Below, one piece after another: positions 33,011 to 41,099 of a DNA stretch of 45,893 bases (position 1 is its first letter; each line of letters starts with the position of its first letter). Source of the DNA: Marinobacter maroccanus (GTDB taxonomy: Bacteria; Pseudomonadota; Gammaproteobacteria; Pseudomonadales; Oleiphilaceae); contig NZ_PSSX01000028.1 of NCBI RefSeq assembly GCF_002933275.1, positions 1 to 45,893 of the forward strand, given 5' to 3'. The notes beneath the pieces were generated by a model. That model saw nothing but the letters and a program-made list of their open reading frames with translations. It did not search any database and had not been told where the DNA came from. Position numbers and translations under genes: made by a program.

Positions 33011-33046
33011 AAAGGCAGATCAGTTAGTTACTGGTCTGCCTTTTTT
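33011..33046 (+). terminator. Intrinsic terminator of the tRNA gene
   Basis: GGCAGATCAG and CTGGTCTGCC (one G-T pair) form a 10-bp stem around TTAGTTA, followed by TTTTTT. It begins 8 bases after the tRNA CCA. Confidence 0.92.
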
Positions 33047-33069
33047 GCGTTCGGGCTGGCAGAAATTCC

Positions 33070-33110
33070 ATGTGACGTATATGTGACAAATATGTGCCAT
33101 GGCTTGTGAC
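33070..33110 (+). repeat. Tandem TGTGAC-type repeats next to the tRNA
   Basis: ATGTGAC occurs at 33070 and 33081, ATGTGCC at 33092 and TTGTGAC at 33104, spaced 11-12 bp (one helical turn). A further TGTGAC lies at 33164. Such helically phased repeats beside a tRNA 3' end resemble arm-type binding sites of tyrosine integrases; that reading is inference. Confidence 0.5.
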
Positions 33111-33260
33111 GGTTCGATCTGCGGCCAGGTGGAAAACGACCGTGAGTCAGTTTTTGTTATTCCTGTGACAGTAGTCGTCTATGCTGCAAGTCTGAGTGTG
33201 TTCTTGACGTTCTAGTCTAGCTCAGCTGCCACATTATGGCGACATACGTCGGGGTTCTGG

Positions 33261-33290
33261 CCACGCTTTCATTGGAAAGTGGACCTTTTT
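33261..33290 (+). terminator. Possible intrinsic terminator
   Basis: CTTTC-ATTG-GAAAG extended by CCA/TGG across a 2-base bulge, followed by ACCTTTTT. The stem is modest; it may be a leftover of a lost gene. Confidence 0.4.
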
Positions 33291-33633
33291 ACCGCGACGA
33301 GATGAGCCAGTGAGGGGAGTGTGAACCGAGGTAGGTTCACTCATAGGCAAGGAGTGGCAGGGGCACCAGTATAAATCCAAGCTTTTAAACAAAAGCGAAC
33401 ATTCGAGTCAGGGTTTTCCTCCAGAGCCTGCAAGCTAATCACAGCCGTTCACTTTGAGGTGCCAGGACCCGGACTTGGCCAATTCGGACCAAACCTAAGA
33501 TGGTGTCGTCTGCAATGGTTCTGGGCGTGACTGGGGTATGGGTAATTTCAATTTGAGGCTCATCCTTTTGAAAGCTGTGATGCAGTGAGAATACTGAATG
33601 GACTTACCCCGGTGCAGTAGACACTCCTAGCCT

Positions 33634-34209
33634 ATGATTGCCTCATCCTGGTGGGAGCTGGACCGAAACACCACCTGGAGATCTCCCGAGGGTGCTGGCA
33701 GTAATCTGGTCGGGAGAGGCCGTCACCCGGTCGTGCACGTAACGCTGAATGATGCGCATGCCTATGCGAAGTGGGTCGGTGGTCGTATCCCAAGTGAAGT
33801 TGAATGGGAGTATGCGGCCAGTCTTGGGCTCTTCGATTCGCTGAACCCGGAATCCGGGATTCGAGGGCCTGAAGGCCATCCTCGCGCCAACATCTGGAAT
33901 GGCGTTTTCCCGTTAATCAATACCGAAGAAGACGGGTACACGGGAACAGCGCCCGCCGGCTGTTATGAGGCAAACTTAATCGGTGTTCACGACATGATAG
34001 GTAACGTTTGGGAATGGACAAATAGTCCTTTTGGTCGGGCAACACCTCAAATCACTATCAAAGGAGGCTCGTTTTTGTGTGGCAGCAATTATTGTCGTCG
34101 TTATCGCGCGACCGCACGAGAGAGTCTGGAAAAGAACTTCAGTACTGCCCACGTCGGCTTTAGAGTCGTCAAAGACATTGCAAACGGGAAAATGACGTCA
34201 CATGACTGA
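33634..34209 (+). pseudogene. Formylglycine-generating-enzyme-like (SUMF1) fragment, N-terminus missing
   Basis: The 191 residues align with the C-terminal two thirds of FGE/sulfatase-modifying factor. In order: WWELDRNTTWRSPEGAGS, HPVVHVTLNDAHAYAKWVGG, RIPSEVEWEYAASLG, ANIWNGVFPLINTEEDGYTG, DMIGNVWEWT, and KGGSFLCGSNYCRRYRATAR. The last block keeps both cysteines at the FGE active-site positions. The expected N-terminal ~80-100 residues (MVxIPGGxFxMG region) are absent. A TAG lies two codons before the ATG, and no N-terminal remnant is readable upstream. No good ribosome site precedes the ATG. FGE oxidises a sulfatase cysteine to formylglycine; no sulfatase gene is in the window. Probably non-functional, though the catalytic part is intact. 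Confidence 0.75.
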
Positions 34210-35568
34210 GATCACACAACAAAAAGGGCCGTCAAGCAGCACGCCTACCGCTCTCGGGCGCTGGTTTTTATCCAAGGTAATGAACCATATCAGCAGTGAA
34301 TCTCGCCTTTCAGCGCTTCGGGAAAAAGAGAGATCAAGCGACAAAAAGAGCGTCGACCCCATGTTGTTGAATATTTTCACCAAGTCGATGACGGGTATTC
34401 CCATCTTGCCATTCAGCTGTTGGCAAAACTGAAAGAGCGCTATGACATTGAGCTGGCTGTTCATCTTGTCCCTGCACCCAGTGACGATAATTTTCCGGAG
34501 CCAGATTTGTGGCGCGAGATGTCGAAAAGGGATGCCAGTGACATTGCTCCGTATTACGGCCTGGAGTTTTGTCGTTCAGAATCACTGCCTGAACAGAGTC
34601 TTTTATCTATCGCCAATGCCCTAATGGCGAACTTCAACGTTGAACAGTTTTGCTCAATTGGCTCGGAAGCAAGCGCGCACCTCTGGCGCAACGATAAGCA
34701 AGCATTAATGGCCTTAGTGAGAAAGTATGGTGCTGCTTCCAAACAAGACACGGATGCCAAGCTCACCACAGGCAAAGAACGCCGAGCTGCACTGAAACAC
34801 TATGGCTCCGCCATGTTCTATTACGAGGGTGAATGGTATTGGGGCGTAGACCGCTTGTATCACTTGGAAGAGAGACTGGCGTCATTAGGCGCAGACCAGT
34901 CCAGCCAGCAAAGCCCGATTGCTCCGCGACCCCGAATACTATCGGAATTCGGAAAAGGGGCTCATAAACTGACCTTGGAATATTTCGTTTCCCTCCGCAG
35001 TCCGTATACAGCCGTTTCTTGGGATCCAACAATCAAGCTTGCGAAAGACTCAGGCGTAAGCCTGGAGGTTCGACCGGTTTTACCAATGGTTATGCGGGGA
35101 GTGCCAGCCCCGCGAGAAAAGAAAGTCTACATTGCAATCGATGCGGCAAGAGAAGCCAGGAGTCTGGGCGTCGACTACGGTAATTTCTATGACCCAATTG
35201 GGAAGCCCGTAATGCGCGGGTACAGCCTGTACATGTGGGCAGAAGAGCAGGGTAAGGGAAATGAATTTTTAGCAGCCTTTCTGAAAGCAGCGTTTGCTAG
35301 CGGCGTTAACACAAATTCCTCCAAGGGCCTTCAGATAGTGGTCGAAAAGGCCGGGCTAAATTGGGCAGAGGGCAAATTACATCTTGATGACGATTCATGG
35401 AAAGCTCCTCTCGAAAATAACCGTCTAAGCATGTACGAATTTGGAAGCTGGGGGGTTCCTAGCTATCGACTTTTGGACGCTAATGGAAATGAAGTTTTGA
35501 GTGCCTGGGGCCAAGACCGGTTGTGGTTGGTAGCCCAAAAAATCCGAGACTTAACCCGGCTTTCGTGA
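34202..35568 (+). pseudogene. Two-domain DsbA-like thioredoxin-fold protein, frameshifted near 34325
   Basis: Two frames together read as one protein. Frame one starts at 34202 (MTEITQQKGPSSS) and reads ...SSESRLSALREK. The next frame continues REIKRQKERRPHVVEYFHQ and stays open to 35568. Adding one A to the AAAAA run at 34322-34326 restores a seamless frame. The product would be ~455 residues with two DSBA-like domains: VVEYFHQVDDGYSHLAIQLL opens the first, and LEYFVSLRSPYTA opens the second (~190 residues later). Neither has a CxxC; the second resembles GST-kappa/hydroxychromene-carboxylate isomerase (SPY). An open frame from 34420 (382 aa) could still make most of the protein. The start overlaps the end of the FGE-like gene. 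Natural mutation, sequencing error or slippage at A-AAA-G are all possible. Confidence 0.7.
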
Positions 35569-35740
35569 ACCGCTGGACAAGTGACCACTGAACGGAGCCG
35601 TTCCGCTCAGCTGCTACCTGAAGAGCATCGAGATAATCGTTTGGCGGTAGAGTTCTTGTTTTGGTTTTTCATGTCAATTTCGTTAAGCAGTTAATGTGCG
35701 TGGCAATGATGGCTCGAAGCAACATCGCAAGGTGAATTCG

Positions 35741-36529
35741 ATGAAAACGAAAACTGTGCTGATTACCGGTGCGGGTACCGGCATTGGCAAAGACACTGCC
35801 AAATCCCTGCTTGCGAGGGGACACACTGTTTATGCCACGACACATTACCAGGCAGAAGTCGCCGGCCTGAAAAAAGAACTGGGCGAGTCCGCACATGTGT
35901 TCAAGCTCGATATCACCTGCGCTGACGACCGGGCCCAGATTGCGGATCTTGAGATTGATGTGCTGATCAACAACGCAGGGCAGGGCCAGTCAGGATCACT
36001 GGCGGAAATCGATATCGACAGAGTGCGACAGCTGTTCGAGGTCAATCTGTTTGCGTCTCTGGAGCTGACTCAGATTGCCCTGCAAAACATGGTCAGGCGT
36101 AACGGCGGAACAATCATTTTTATCAGTTCCATCGTAGGGCGCGTCCCCGCGCCCTTCATGATGCCCTATTCGATGACCAAGTTTTCCCTTTCAGCCGCCG
36201 CCGCTGGGCTACGGGAAGAAATGAAGGTTCTGGACAAGGGCATTCATGTGCCCGTCGTTGAGCCGGGCCCTTATCACACGGGTTTTAATCAGACGCTCTC
36301 TGACAGTCGTTTCGAGTGGATGGCGAAAGATTCGCTGTTCTCCAGGCAACAGATAGCTAAGATGAAAACGGATACCAACAAGCAGATGCGCCTGCTTGAA
36401 TCCAAATCGACCGCGTCGGTCGTCAGAAAAATTGTCTCCGCCACCGAAGCCCGAAAGCCCCGATTGCGATACGTGGCTCCTTTGCACTTCGCTATTTTGG
36501 TGCGACTGGCACGGATCTTAGGCGTGTAA
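35741..36529 (+). CDS. Short-chain dehydrogenase/reductase
   Basis: The start MKTKTVLITGAGTGIG gives 262 residues, with AAGGTG ~6-10 bases upstream; a longer frame from 35696 lacks a ribosome site. A classical SDR: NAD(P)-binding GAGTGIG (10-16), LINNAG (75-80), catalytic S130 (FISS), and YSMTK with Y143 and K147. The C-terminal region is helical with an amphipathic, partly hydrophobic tail (LHFAILVRLARILGV). The substrate is unknown. Residue 33-34 is TT rather than an obvious D/R cofactor selector. Forty-two bases separate it from the metallo-beta-lactamase-fold gene, so they may share a transcript. Confidence 0.88.
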   Translation: MKTKTVLITGAGTGIGKDTAKSLLARGHTVYATTHYQAEVAGLKKELGESAHVFKLDITCADDRAQIADLEIDVLINNAGQGQSGSLAEIDIDRVRQLFEVNLFASLELTQIALQNMVRRNGGTIIFISSIVGRVPAPFMMPYSMTKFSLSAAAAGLREEMKVLDKGIHVPVVEPGPYHTGFNQTLSDSRFEWMAKDSLFSRQQIAKMKTDTNKQMRLLESKSTASVVRKIVSATEARKPRLRYVAPLHFAILVRLARILGV

Positions 36530-36571
36530 CGAGCAGGGCCCCGGCCCCAGCCAATCAAAGGAAACAGCAGC

Positions 36572-37648
36572 GTGACAAGGGTTATCAAAATACTGGGTAT
36601 TCTCGTGGCTGTGCTCTTGGTGGGCGTTTTGCTTATAAACACACCGGCTGTCCAGGACAAGTTGTTGGACAGAGCCGTTACCGAGCGCTTAATGAATAAC
36701 CCCCTCGACCTCTTCAATGATGATGCGTTGCGAGTCGTTATTTGTGGCAGTGCGGCTCCAATGCCGGTTGAGGGGCGGGCAGCCGCCTGCGTCATGGTAA
36801 TCGCAGGCGGCAAGTTTTACGTGGTGGATACCGGTAACCGCAGTACCAATAATCTAGGTCTGTGGGCAATTCCCTCGGAGCTTGTCGGTGGCGTATTCCT
36901 GACCCATTTCCATTCAGACCATGTTGGTGATCTGGGCGAATTCAACATGATGACCTGGGCTCAGGGGCGGCCTGAACCTCTCAAGGTATTTGGCCCGGAA
37001 GGGGTGAAAAAGGTTGTTGACGGATTTGAGCAATCCTACGGGCTCGACAGTACCTATCGAACCGCTCACCATGGGGCTGATCTGCTTGACCCGGCCATAG
37101 GGAAGATGACACCTGAGGAAGTGCCTCTTGAGGGGGATTCAGCCATTGTTCTGGATGATGGTGAGCTGAAGGTCACCATGTTTTCTGTCAACCATGCGCC
37201 AATAACCCCCGCTGTCGGCTACCGATTCGATTACAAGGGGCGCTCGGTCGTCATCAGTGGTGACACGACGAAATCGGACACTGTTATCAAATATTCAGAA
37301 GATGCTGATCTTCTGGTTCACGAAGCTCTAGCCAAACATATTGTTAAGCAGATGGAGTTCAGAGCGGGCAGTATGGGTAATAGCCGAATAGAAAGGATCT
37401 TGTTCGATATTCGGGATTATCACACGTCTCCTGTGGAGGCAGCAGAAGTCGCCAACGCGGCCAACGTCAAAGAACTTGTTCTTTACCATTTGGTTCCGAC
37501 ACCACCCAACAAAATAGCTGAGAAGGTGTTTATGCGAGGGGTCAGCGACGTCCGCTCTGCCGGTGTCACACTTGGCTACGATGGTCTCACTTACAGCTTA
37601 CCTATCGACTCCGAAGATATTATTTTCGAAAATCTGAACGATAGATAA
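36572..37648 (+). CDS. Membrane-anchored metallo-beta-lactamase-fold hydrolase (RNase Z-like)
   Basis: A 358-residue protein starting at GTG with AAGGAA 8 bases upstream. Residues ~5-23 form one hydrophobic segment (uncleaved anchor or signal peptide). The MBL core shows THFHSDHVGD (H112, H114, D116, H117), VNHAPITPAVGYRF, VISGDTTKSDTV (bridging Asp) and LLVHEAL, with YHLVPTPPN near the end supplying the last His. This motif order is closest to RNase Z-like/arylsulfatase-type hydrolases (phosphodiesterases), here exported or membrane-tethered. It is unlikely to be a tRNase because of the anchor. Substrate unknown. Confidence 0.82.
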   Translation: MTRVIKILGILVAVLLVGVLLINTPAVQDKLLDRAVTERLMNNPLDLFNDDALRVVICGSAAPMPVEGRAAACVMVIAGGKFYVVDTGNRSTNNLGLWAIPSELVGGVFLTHFHSDHVGDLGEFNMMTWAQGRPEPLKVFGPEGVKKVVDGFEQSYGLDSTYRTAHHGADLLDPAIGKMTPEEVPLEGDSAIVLDDGELKVTMFSVNHAPITPAVGYRFDYKGRSVVISGDTTKSDTVIKYSEDADLLVHEALAKHIVKQMEFRAGSMGNSRIERILFDIRDYHTSPVEAAEVANAANVKELVLYHLVPTPPNKIAEKVFMRGVSDVRSAGVTLGYDGLTYSLPIDSEDIIFENLNDR

Positions 37649-37999
37649 GCAGTAGATGACTCACTGGCTTTGAGTCCGAGGCATAACTAGCTCGCAGCCT
37701 GCCGCTAAGGCGGCAGCTTAGGTCCGGTTCTGTTCACCTAATCCGAATATTCGCTTTGCGACCTAGGCATCCTCTGAACTCAGCTAAACAAAAGCGGATA
37801 TTTGCCTTAAGCAAAACATCCGTGAAAAGCTCGGTGCTTAAAGGATCCGCCAGAGTGGTGCAAGACTCGGCCGTTGTGCACTGGCGTTGGGGTTCGCTTT
37901 TGGTGATAGACCGATTCATAACGTTGGCTAAATGTTTCACGCGGCTTGTGAACGAGGCTGCTCCGGTCACGATATTTCCACATTATTTTGGAGGACCGC
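37649..37999 (+). other. Gene-free stretch with a hairpin and an inverted repeat
   Basis: No gene is seen. A CTGCCGC-TAAG-GCGGCAG hairpin (37699-37716) may end the upstream transcript, though its T-run is poor. A 61-bp imperfect inverted-repeat element follows (37744-37804). The promoter of the MDR gene should lie in the last ~150 bases, but no clear hexamers were found. Confidence 0.6.
37744..37804. repeat. Imperfect inverted repeat AATATTCGCTTTG ... CAAAAGCGGATATT
   Basis: The left arm (37744-37758) and right arm (37789-37804) are reverse complements apart from a 1-base gap and two substitutions, separated by ~30 bases. TAAACAAAAGCG of the right arm recurs exactly at 33386-33397, followed by a similar tail (GAACATTCG versus GATATTTG). 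Confidence 0.55.
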
Positions 38000-39130
38000 A
38001 TGCCTGACTTAACTTACCTGCGACCATTTGATCCGGAGCGTTTCAACGTTCGTGGCGACCAACCGACGATGAAAGCGGTCGTGACCACGGGCAACGGTGG
38101 CTATGAAAAACTCGACTACTGCGATGTCCCAATTCCTGTGCCGGGGCCAGGCGAGGTTTTGCTAAGGGTCTTGGCGGCCGGAGTTAATAACACAGAGATC
38201 AATACACGGATTGGCTGGTATTCCTCATCGGTTCAAGGTGGCACCGAGCAATTATCTGAAACGAACGATGAGCCACAGATTGAGGATGGCGGCTGGAACG
38301 AATCAACACCGTTTCCGTTTATCCAGGGGACGGACTGCTGTGGTGAAGTCGTTGCCTTGGGGCAGGGTACGAAAGCGCCTGATATTGGGAAGCGAGTTCT
38401 TGTCAGGGCCTGTATGCGTGTTAATGGTTTTGATTCTCTGGATAATCTCTGGATGGCGTCGGACTTCGACGGAGCATTCGCTCAATACGTGACCGTGCCG
38501 GCCAGCGAGGTATTTGAGATCCAGAGCAACTGGAGCGACGTGGAGCTCGCGACAATCCCATGTGCTTATGGAACGGCGGAAAACATGTTGCATCGAGCGG
38601 GCGTTGATAGCGCTGACCGCCTGCTGGTTACCGGAGCGTCGGGCGGGGTCGGATCAGCGGTTGTCCAGCTGGCCAAGCGCCGGGGTGCCTATGTTATCGC
38701 CGTAGCCGGCGAAAGTAAGCTGGACGCTGTCAGGGGCCTGGGGGCCGACGAGGTCATCGCCCGAGGCATGGACTTGTCTACTGAAATTCAGGACTCTTCA
38801 GTGAATGTTGTTATCGACAATGTCGCCGGTGAGCAGGTTGGCAAGCTGTTGAAGCTGATGGCTCGTGGTGGCCGATATGCGTCGTCTGGCGCGATTGCGG
38901 GGCCTATCACGACCATCGATATGCGCGATTTTTATCTCAAGGACTTGACGCTGATTGGTTGCACAGCCTGGGACGAACCAATCTTTTCAAACCTTATCGA
39001 CTACATTGAAAAGGGTGAGATACGTCCCCTGGTCGCAAAAACGTTCGAGCTGAAAGACATAGCGACTGCACAACAGGAATTTCTCAAGAAGACGCATTTT
39101 GGAAACTTTGTATTGGTGCCTCCGCCATGA
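38000..39130 (+). CDS. MDR-family zinc-type alcohol dehydrogenase/quinone reductase-like oxidoreductase
   Basis: The start MPDLTYLRPFDPERFNVRG gives 376 residues; GGAGG lies 5 bases before the ATG. GroES-like N-terminal domain (PGPGEVLLRVLAAGVNNTEINTR) and Rossmann domain with GASGGVGS (212-219). The position that is Cys in zinc ADHs reads NNTEINTR, as in zinc-free quinone oxidoreductase-like members, so catalytic zinc is unlikely. An insertion near residues 74-103 (SSSVQGGTEQLSETNDEPQ) is larger than in QOR. NADP(H)-dependent reduction is expected; substrate unknown. Confidence 0.88.
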   Translation: MPDLTYLRPFDPERFNVRGDQPTMKAVVTTGNGGYEKLDYCDVPIPVPGPGEVLLRVLAAGVNNTEINTRIGWYSSSVQGGTEQLSETNDEPQIEDGGWNESTPFPFIQGTDCCGEVVALGQGTKAPDIGKRVLVRACMRVNGFDSLDNLWMASDFDGAFAQYVTVPASEVFEIQSNWSDVELATIPCAYGTAENMLHRAGVDSADRLLVTGASGGVGSAVVQLAKRRGAYVIAVAGESKLDAVRGLGADEVIARGMDLSTEIQDSSVNVVIDNVAGEQVGKLLKLMARGGRYASSGAIAGPITTIDMRDFYLKDLTLIGCTAWDEPIFSNLIDYIEKGEIRPLVAKTFELKDIATAQQEFLKKTHFGNFVLVPPP

Positions 39131-39243
39131 AAGCTGCTGCTCGCCGTGCAATAAGTGAAAAGGTACTTTCCAAATTCAGAGACCCTGACCATACGATCCA
39201 CGCGACAAGGGCGTGATTGCGTGGGTTATCCCCGAAAGCCCAC

Positions 39244-39270
39244 AAAAAAGCCGGGCGTCTGAGGCCCGGC
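39244..39270 (-). terminator. Minus-strand intrinsic terminator
   Basis: GCCGGGC (39250-39256) and GCCCGGC (39264-39270) with a 7-base loop; AAAAAA on the left gives a T6 run on the minus strand. Confidence 0.8.
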
Positions 39271-39381
39271 AATCAGATGAGCAACGCTTGGAGTCAAGAA
39301 CAGCGGTTTAGTCCGTTCTCACTTTCAGAATCCCAGAGATATATTTCACTTTTGCAACAGCTGGCTATTTTTCGACCAAAT

Positions 39382-39406
39382 AAAAAACCGACACGATGTG
39401 TCGGTT
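39382..39406 (-). terminator. Minus-strand intrinsic terminator
   Basis: AACCGACAC-GAT-GTGTCGGTT is a perfect 9-bp stem with a 3-base loop; the A-run at 39382-39387 becomes a T-run on the minus strand. Confidence 0.85.
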
Positions 39407-39441
39407 GAATTAAAGGCTGGGCATTCTTCTCGACGACCGAT

Positions 39442-39463
39442 AAAAGGGGATGGCCGTCCCTTT
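39442..39463 (-). terminator. Minus-strand terminator of the 82-residue protein gene
   Basis: AAAAGGGGA and TCCCTTT pair across TGGCCG with one bulged base. On the minus strand it ends CCCCTTTTA and lies 9 bases after the stop at 39472. Confidence 0.6.
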
Positions 39464-39471
39464 ACTGTAGC

Positions 39472-39720
39472 TCAGTTGATCGGATGCTCAAGCTCGCCCA
39501 ACCCTTTCCCCAACAACATTGTCAGATAGTGCCTCGCGGCATGCTCACTTGTGCTGCGGAACAGAGAGCTCTCACCCTCAATATGAACTTCGTAACGGAA
39601 GGGCCTGAAGAAGCCACTCACTTCTCTGATGCCCAGCTCCAGGAGTTCCACACACCTTTGCTTGCAGGACCAAAGGACACGAGCTTCCACGCCTTCGATC
39701 GCGTTTTCCATGATTGACAT
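39472..39720 (-). CDS. Small protein of unknown function (82 aa)
   Basis: I chose the ATG at 39720 (MSIMENAIEGVEARVLWSCK) because GAGGG lies 6 bases before it. Longer forms to 39771 or 39801 lack a ribosome site. I recognise no family. The product has two cysteines near the start (SCKQRC), a central hydrophobic/aromatic stretch (VSGFFRPFRYEVHIEG) and a Leu/Gly-rich end. No signal peptide or membrane helix is evident. A terminator follows immediately, supporting a real, separately expressed unit. Confidence 0.5.
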   Translation of the reverse strand: MSIMENAIEGVEARVLWSCKQRCVELLELGIREVSGFFRPFRYEVHIEGESSLFRSTSEHAARHYLTMLLGKGLGELEHPIN

Positions 39721-39875
39721 AGTTGCCCTCGTTGAAACGACGCGCAGATAGATCTGCTTCAGAGGGCTCATCCTGAGCACATCACCCAGATAGGGTGCCA
39801 ACTGGTTTTTCCTTTAGACGGCACTATCCAAACAATCCTTTGTTTCGGGACCGTGAAAAGTATTAGCGGGGAAGG

Positions 39876-39904
39876 AAAAAAACCGGCCCCCGTCCAGGAG
39901 CCGG
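39876..39904 (-). terminator. Minus-strand terminator of the 161-residue protein gene
   Basis: CCGGC (39883-39887) and GCCGG (39900-39904) form the stem; the seven A residues at 39876-39882 give a T7 run on the minus strand. It lies ~95 bases past the stop of the gene at 40000-40485. Confidence 0.75.
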
Positions 39905-39999
39905 ACAAAAAGATCGACTTCTGATCTTCGAGAGAGCGGGAAGTGTGAGGGCAGAGAGTGACAATCTCATTACGTAAATATTGCGGACGCAATACAGTT

Positions 40000-40485
40000 T
40001 CATGAATTCAACGGGCGAACGATGTCGAGCGCTGAGGTAGAGGCCTCCGGACTGACTTGGTCTGAATTCAACATATCCTGCGAGTGAGGTATCTCAAGGG
40101 TTTGAAATTTGCCAACGGCGTATGCGATCTCAAAGTCCAGATCTCCGTAGAGGCGCGCTGTAACAAATATCTGACGAGGATCAGACTGAACAACATCGGC
40201 GACGGCTACAGCGGTTGAAAAGCATGACGGAGGAGCGGGTGGTAGCTGGAATTCGATACAGCTCACTTCGCCATCAGGAACTAACGTGTTGGCGCTGAGA
40301 GAAGCCGCATTGAAGAGGAGCTGGAATATCGTTGAATCAAGAATATGGCCGGATGGAGCAAGAGAAAATGGGGAGAGGTGCACGTATAGCGAACAGTGGC
40401 CACGCTCAATTTCGACACTCGGACGGAATCGTAGACCCGCTGTGGAGGAGAGAAACCTGGACTTGAGGCTGTTCAAAGAATCCAT
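40000..40485 (-). CDS. Protein of unknown function (161 aa)
   Basis: The ATG at 40485 (MDSLNSLKSRFLSSTAGLRF) is chosen because AAGGG lies 7 bases upstream; an 18-residue longer form is possible. I recognise no family. It looks beta-rich and soluble: RPSVEIERGHCSLYVHLSPF, a VPDGEVSCIEFQLPPAPPS stretch, and QIFVTARLYGDLDFEIAYAVG. The C-terminus is polar. No signal peptide. It lies between two minus-strand terminators (40536-40564 upstream, 39876-39904 downstream), so it is transcribed alone. Confidence 0.5.
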   Translation of the reverse strand: MDSLNSLKSRFLSSTAGLRFRPSVEIERGHCSLYVHLSPFSLAPSGHILDSTIFQLLFNAASLSANTLVPDGEVSCIEFQLPPAPPSCFSTAVAVADVVQSDPRQIFVTARLYGDLDFEIAYAVGKFQTLEIPHSQDMLNSDQVSPEASTSALDIVRPLNS

Positions 40486-40535
40486 GCCTTGGCCCTTATG
40501 GTCGTCTTGGTCGTATTTCGTGATACGGATACCAA

Positions 40536-40564
40536 ACAAAAGACCGGGACACTAGGTTCCCGGT
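40536..40564 (-). terminator. Minus-strand terminator
   Basis: ACCGGGA (40543-40549) and TCCCGGT (40558-40564) around an 8-base loop; on the minus strand it is followed by CTTTTGTTT. It would end the transcript of the gene at 40644-40910. Confidence 0.7.
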
Positions 40565-40643
40565 AATGAAGATCCACTGGTAAATCACACGATGATGTTA
40601 ATCAACAGCGGGAAGATAATGCCTGGTTTTTATGACATTTTTA

Positions 40644-40910
40644 TCACTTTGTACCGTTGTGGTGCATCCCTTTTGCAAAGGTCTTCCAGTCTACGATGTT
40701 GCCCTCGGCATCAAAGTGGACAAACCCGGCGTAATCATCATCGTCGTGCCAGGTTTTAATATACCCAATCAACTCACCATCATCTGCAACCATTTCGAAA
40801 GAGGCGCGTGTTTCGTCTGCTTCAGACGTATCAGTCCTTTCATCGTCGATGCTCTGGAGAGTGAAGTTGGGGTCGTTCATCAGTGCAAGGGCAAGAAGAT
40901 CAGAGTTCAT
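40644..40910 (-). CDS. Small acidic protein of unknown function (88 aa)
   Basis: The ATG at 40910 (MNSDLLALALMNDPNFTLQ) has GGAG 9 bases upstream; starts further out lack one. I recognise no family. The protein is strikingly acidic in the middle (DDERTDTSEADETRASFEMV) and again later (WHDDDDYAGFVHFDAEGNI). The second half reads like a small beta-sheet (ELIGYIKTWHDDDDYAGFVH). Probably cytosolic. It is followed by a clear minus-strand terminator. Confidence 0.5.
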   Translation of the reverse strand: MNSDLLALALMNDPNFTLQSIDDERTDTSEADETRASFEMVADDGELIGYIKTWHDDDDYAGFVHFDAEGNIVDWKTFAKGMHHNGTK

Positions 40911-41099
40911 GGGTGGGGACTCCATTTCAGGCACTAGGCTGTCACGTTCGTGAGGACTGCTAAATTTTAATCCGGTTCTGGCATGAGGCAAGGCTGAAAT
41001 TCATACTAATACTATATGAAAATCAACTGCCTAATAGTTATGATGATGGATTAACGGCAAGCTCACATTGATTAAGTCCACTGACCACGTGCTAAACAG

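Larger units (their letters stand above)
33047..33633 (+). other. Gene-free stretch after the tRNA (island edge)
   Basis: No credible gene is seen. It holds a cluster of TGTGAC repeats (33070-33169), a terminator-like hairpin (33261-33290), a GTGAACC/GGTTCAC inverted repeat (33321-33340) and a TAAACAAAAGCG motif (33386-33397) that recurs at 37785. Base composition shifts here from the GC-rich core to more AT-rich DNA. No integrase remnant could be read in any frame. Confidence 0.6.
39131..39471. other. Gene-free stretch with three minus-strand terminators
   Basis: No protein gene is supported. Three hairpins, each followed on the minus strand by a T-run, lie at 39244-39270, 39382-39406 and 39442-39463. 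The 110 bases between the first two could encode a small minus-strand RNA, but no good promoter was identified. Confidence 0.6.

Noticed and set aside
33047..33633. Integrase remnant or CRISPR-like repeats after the tRNA
   Set aside because: No tyrosine-recombinase motif could be read in any frame, and the TGTGAC words are too short and too close together to be CRISPR repeats.
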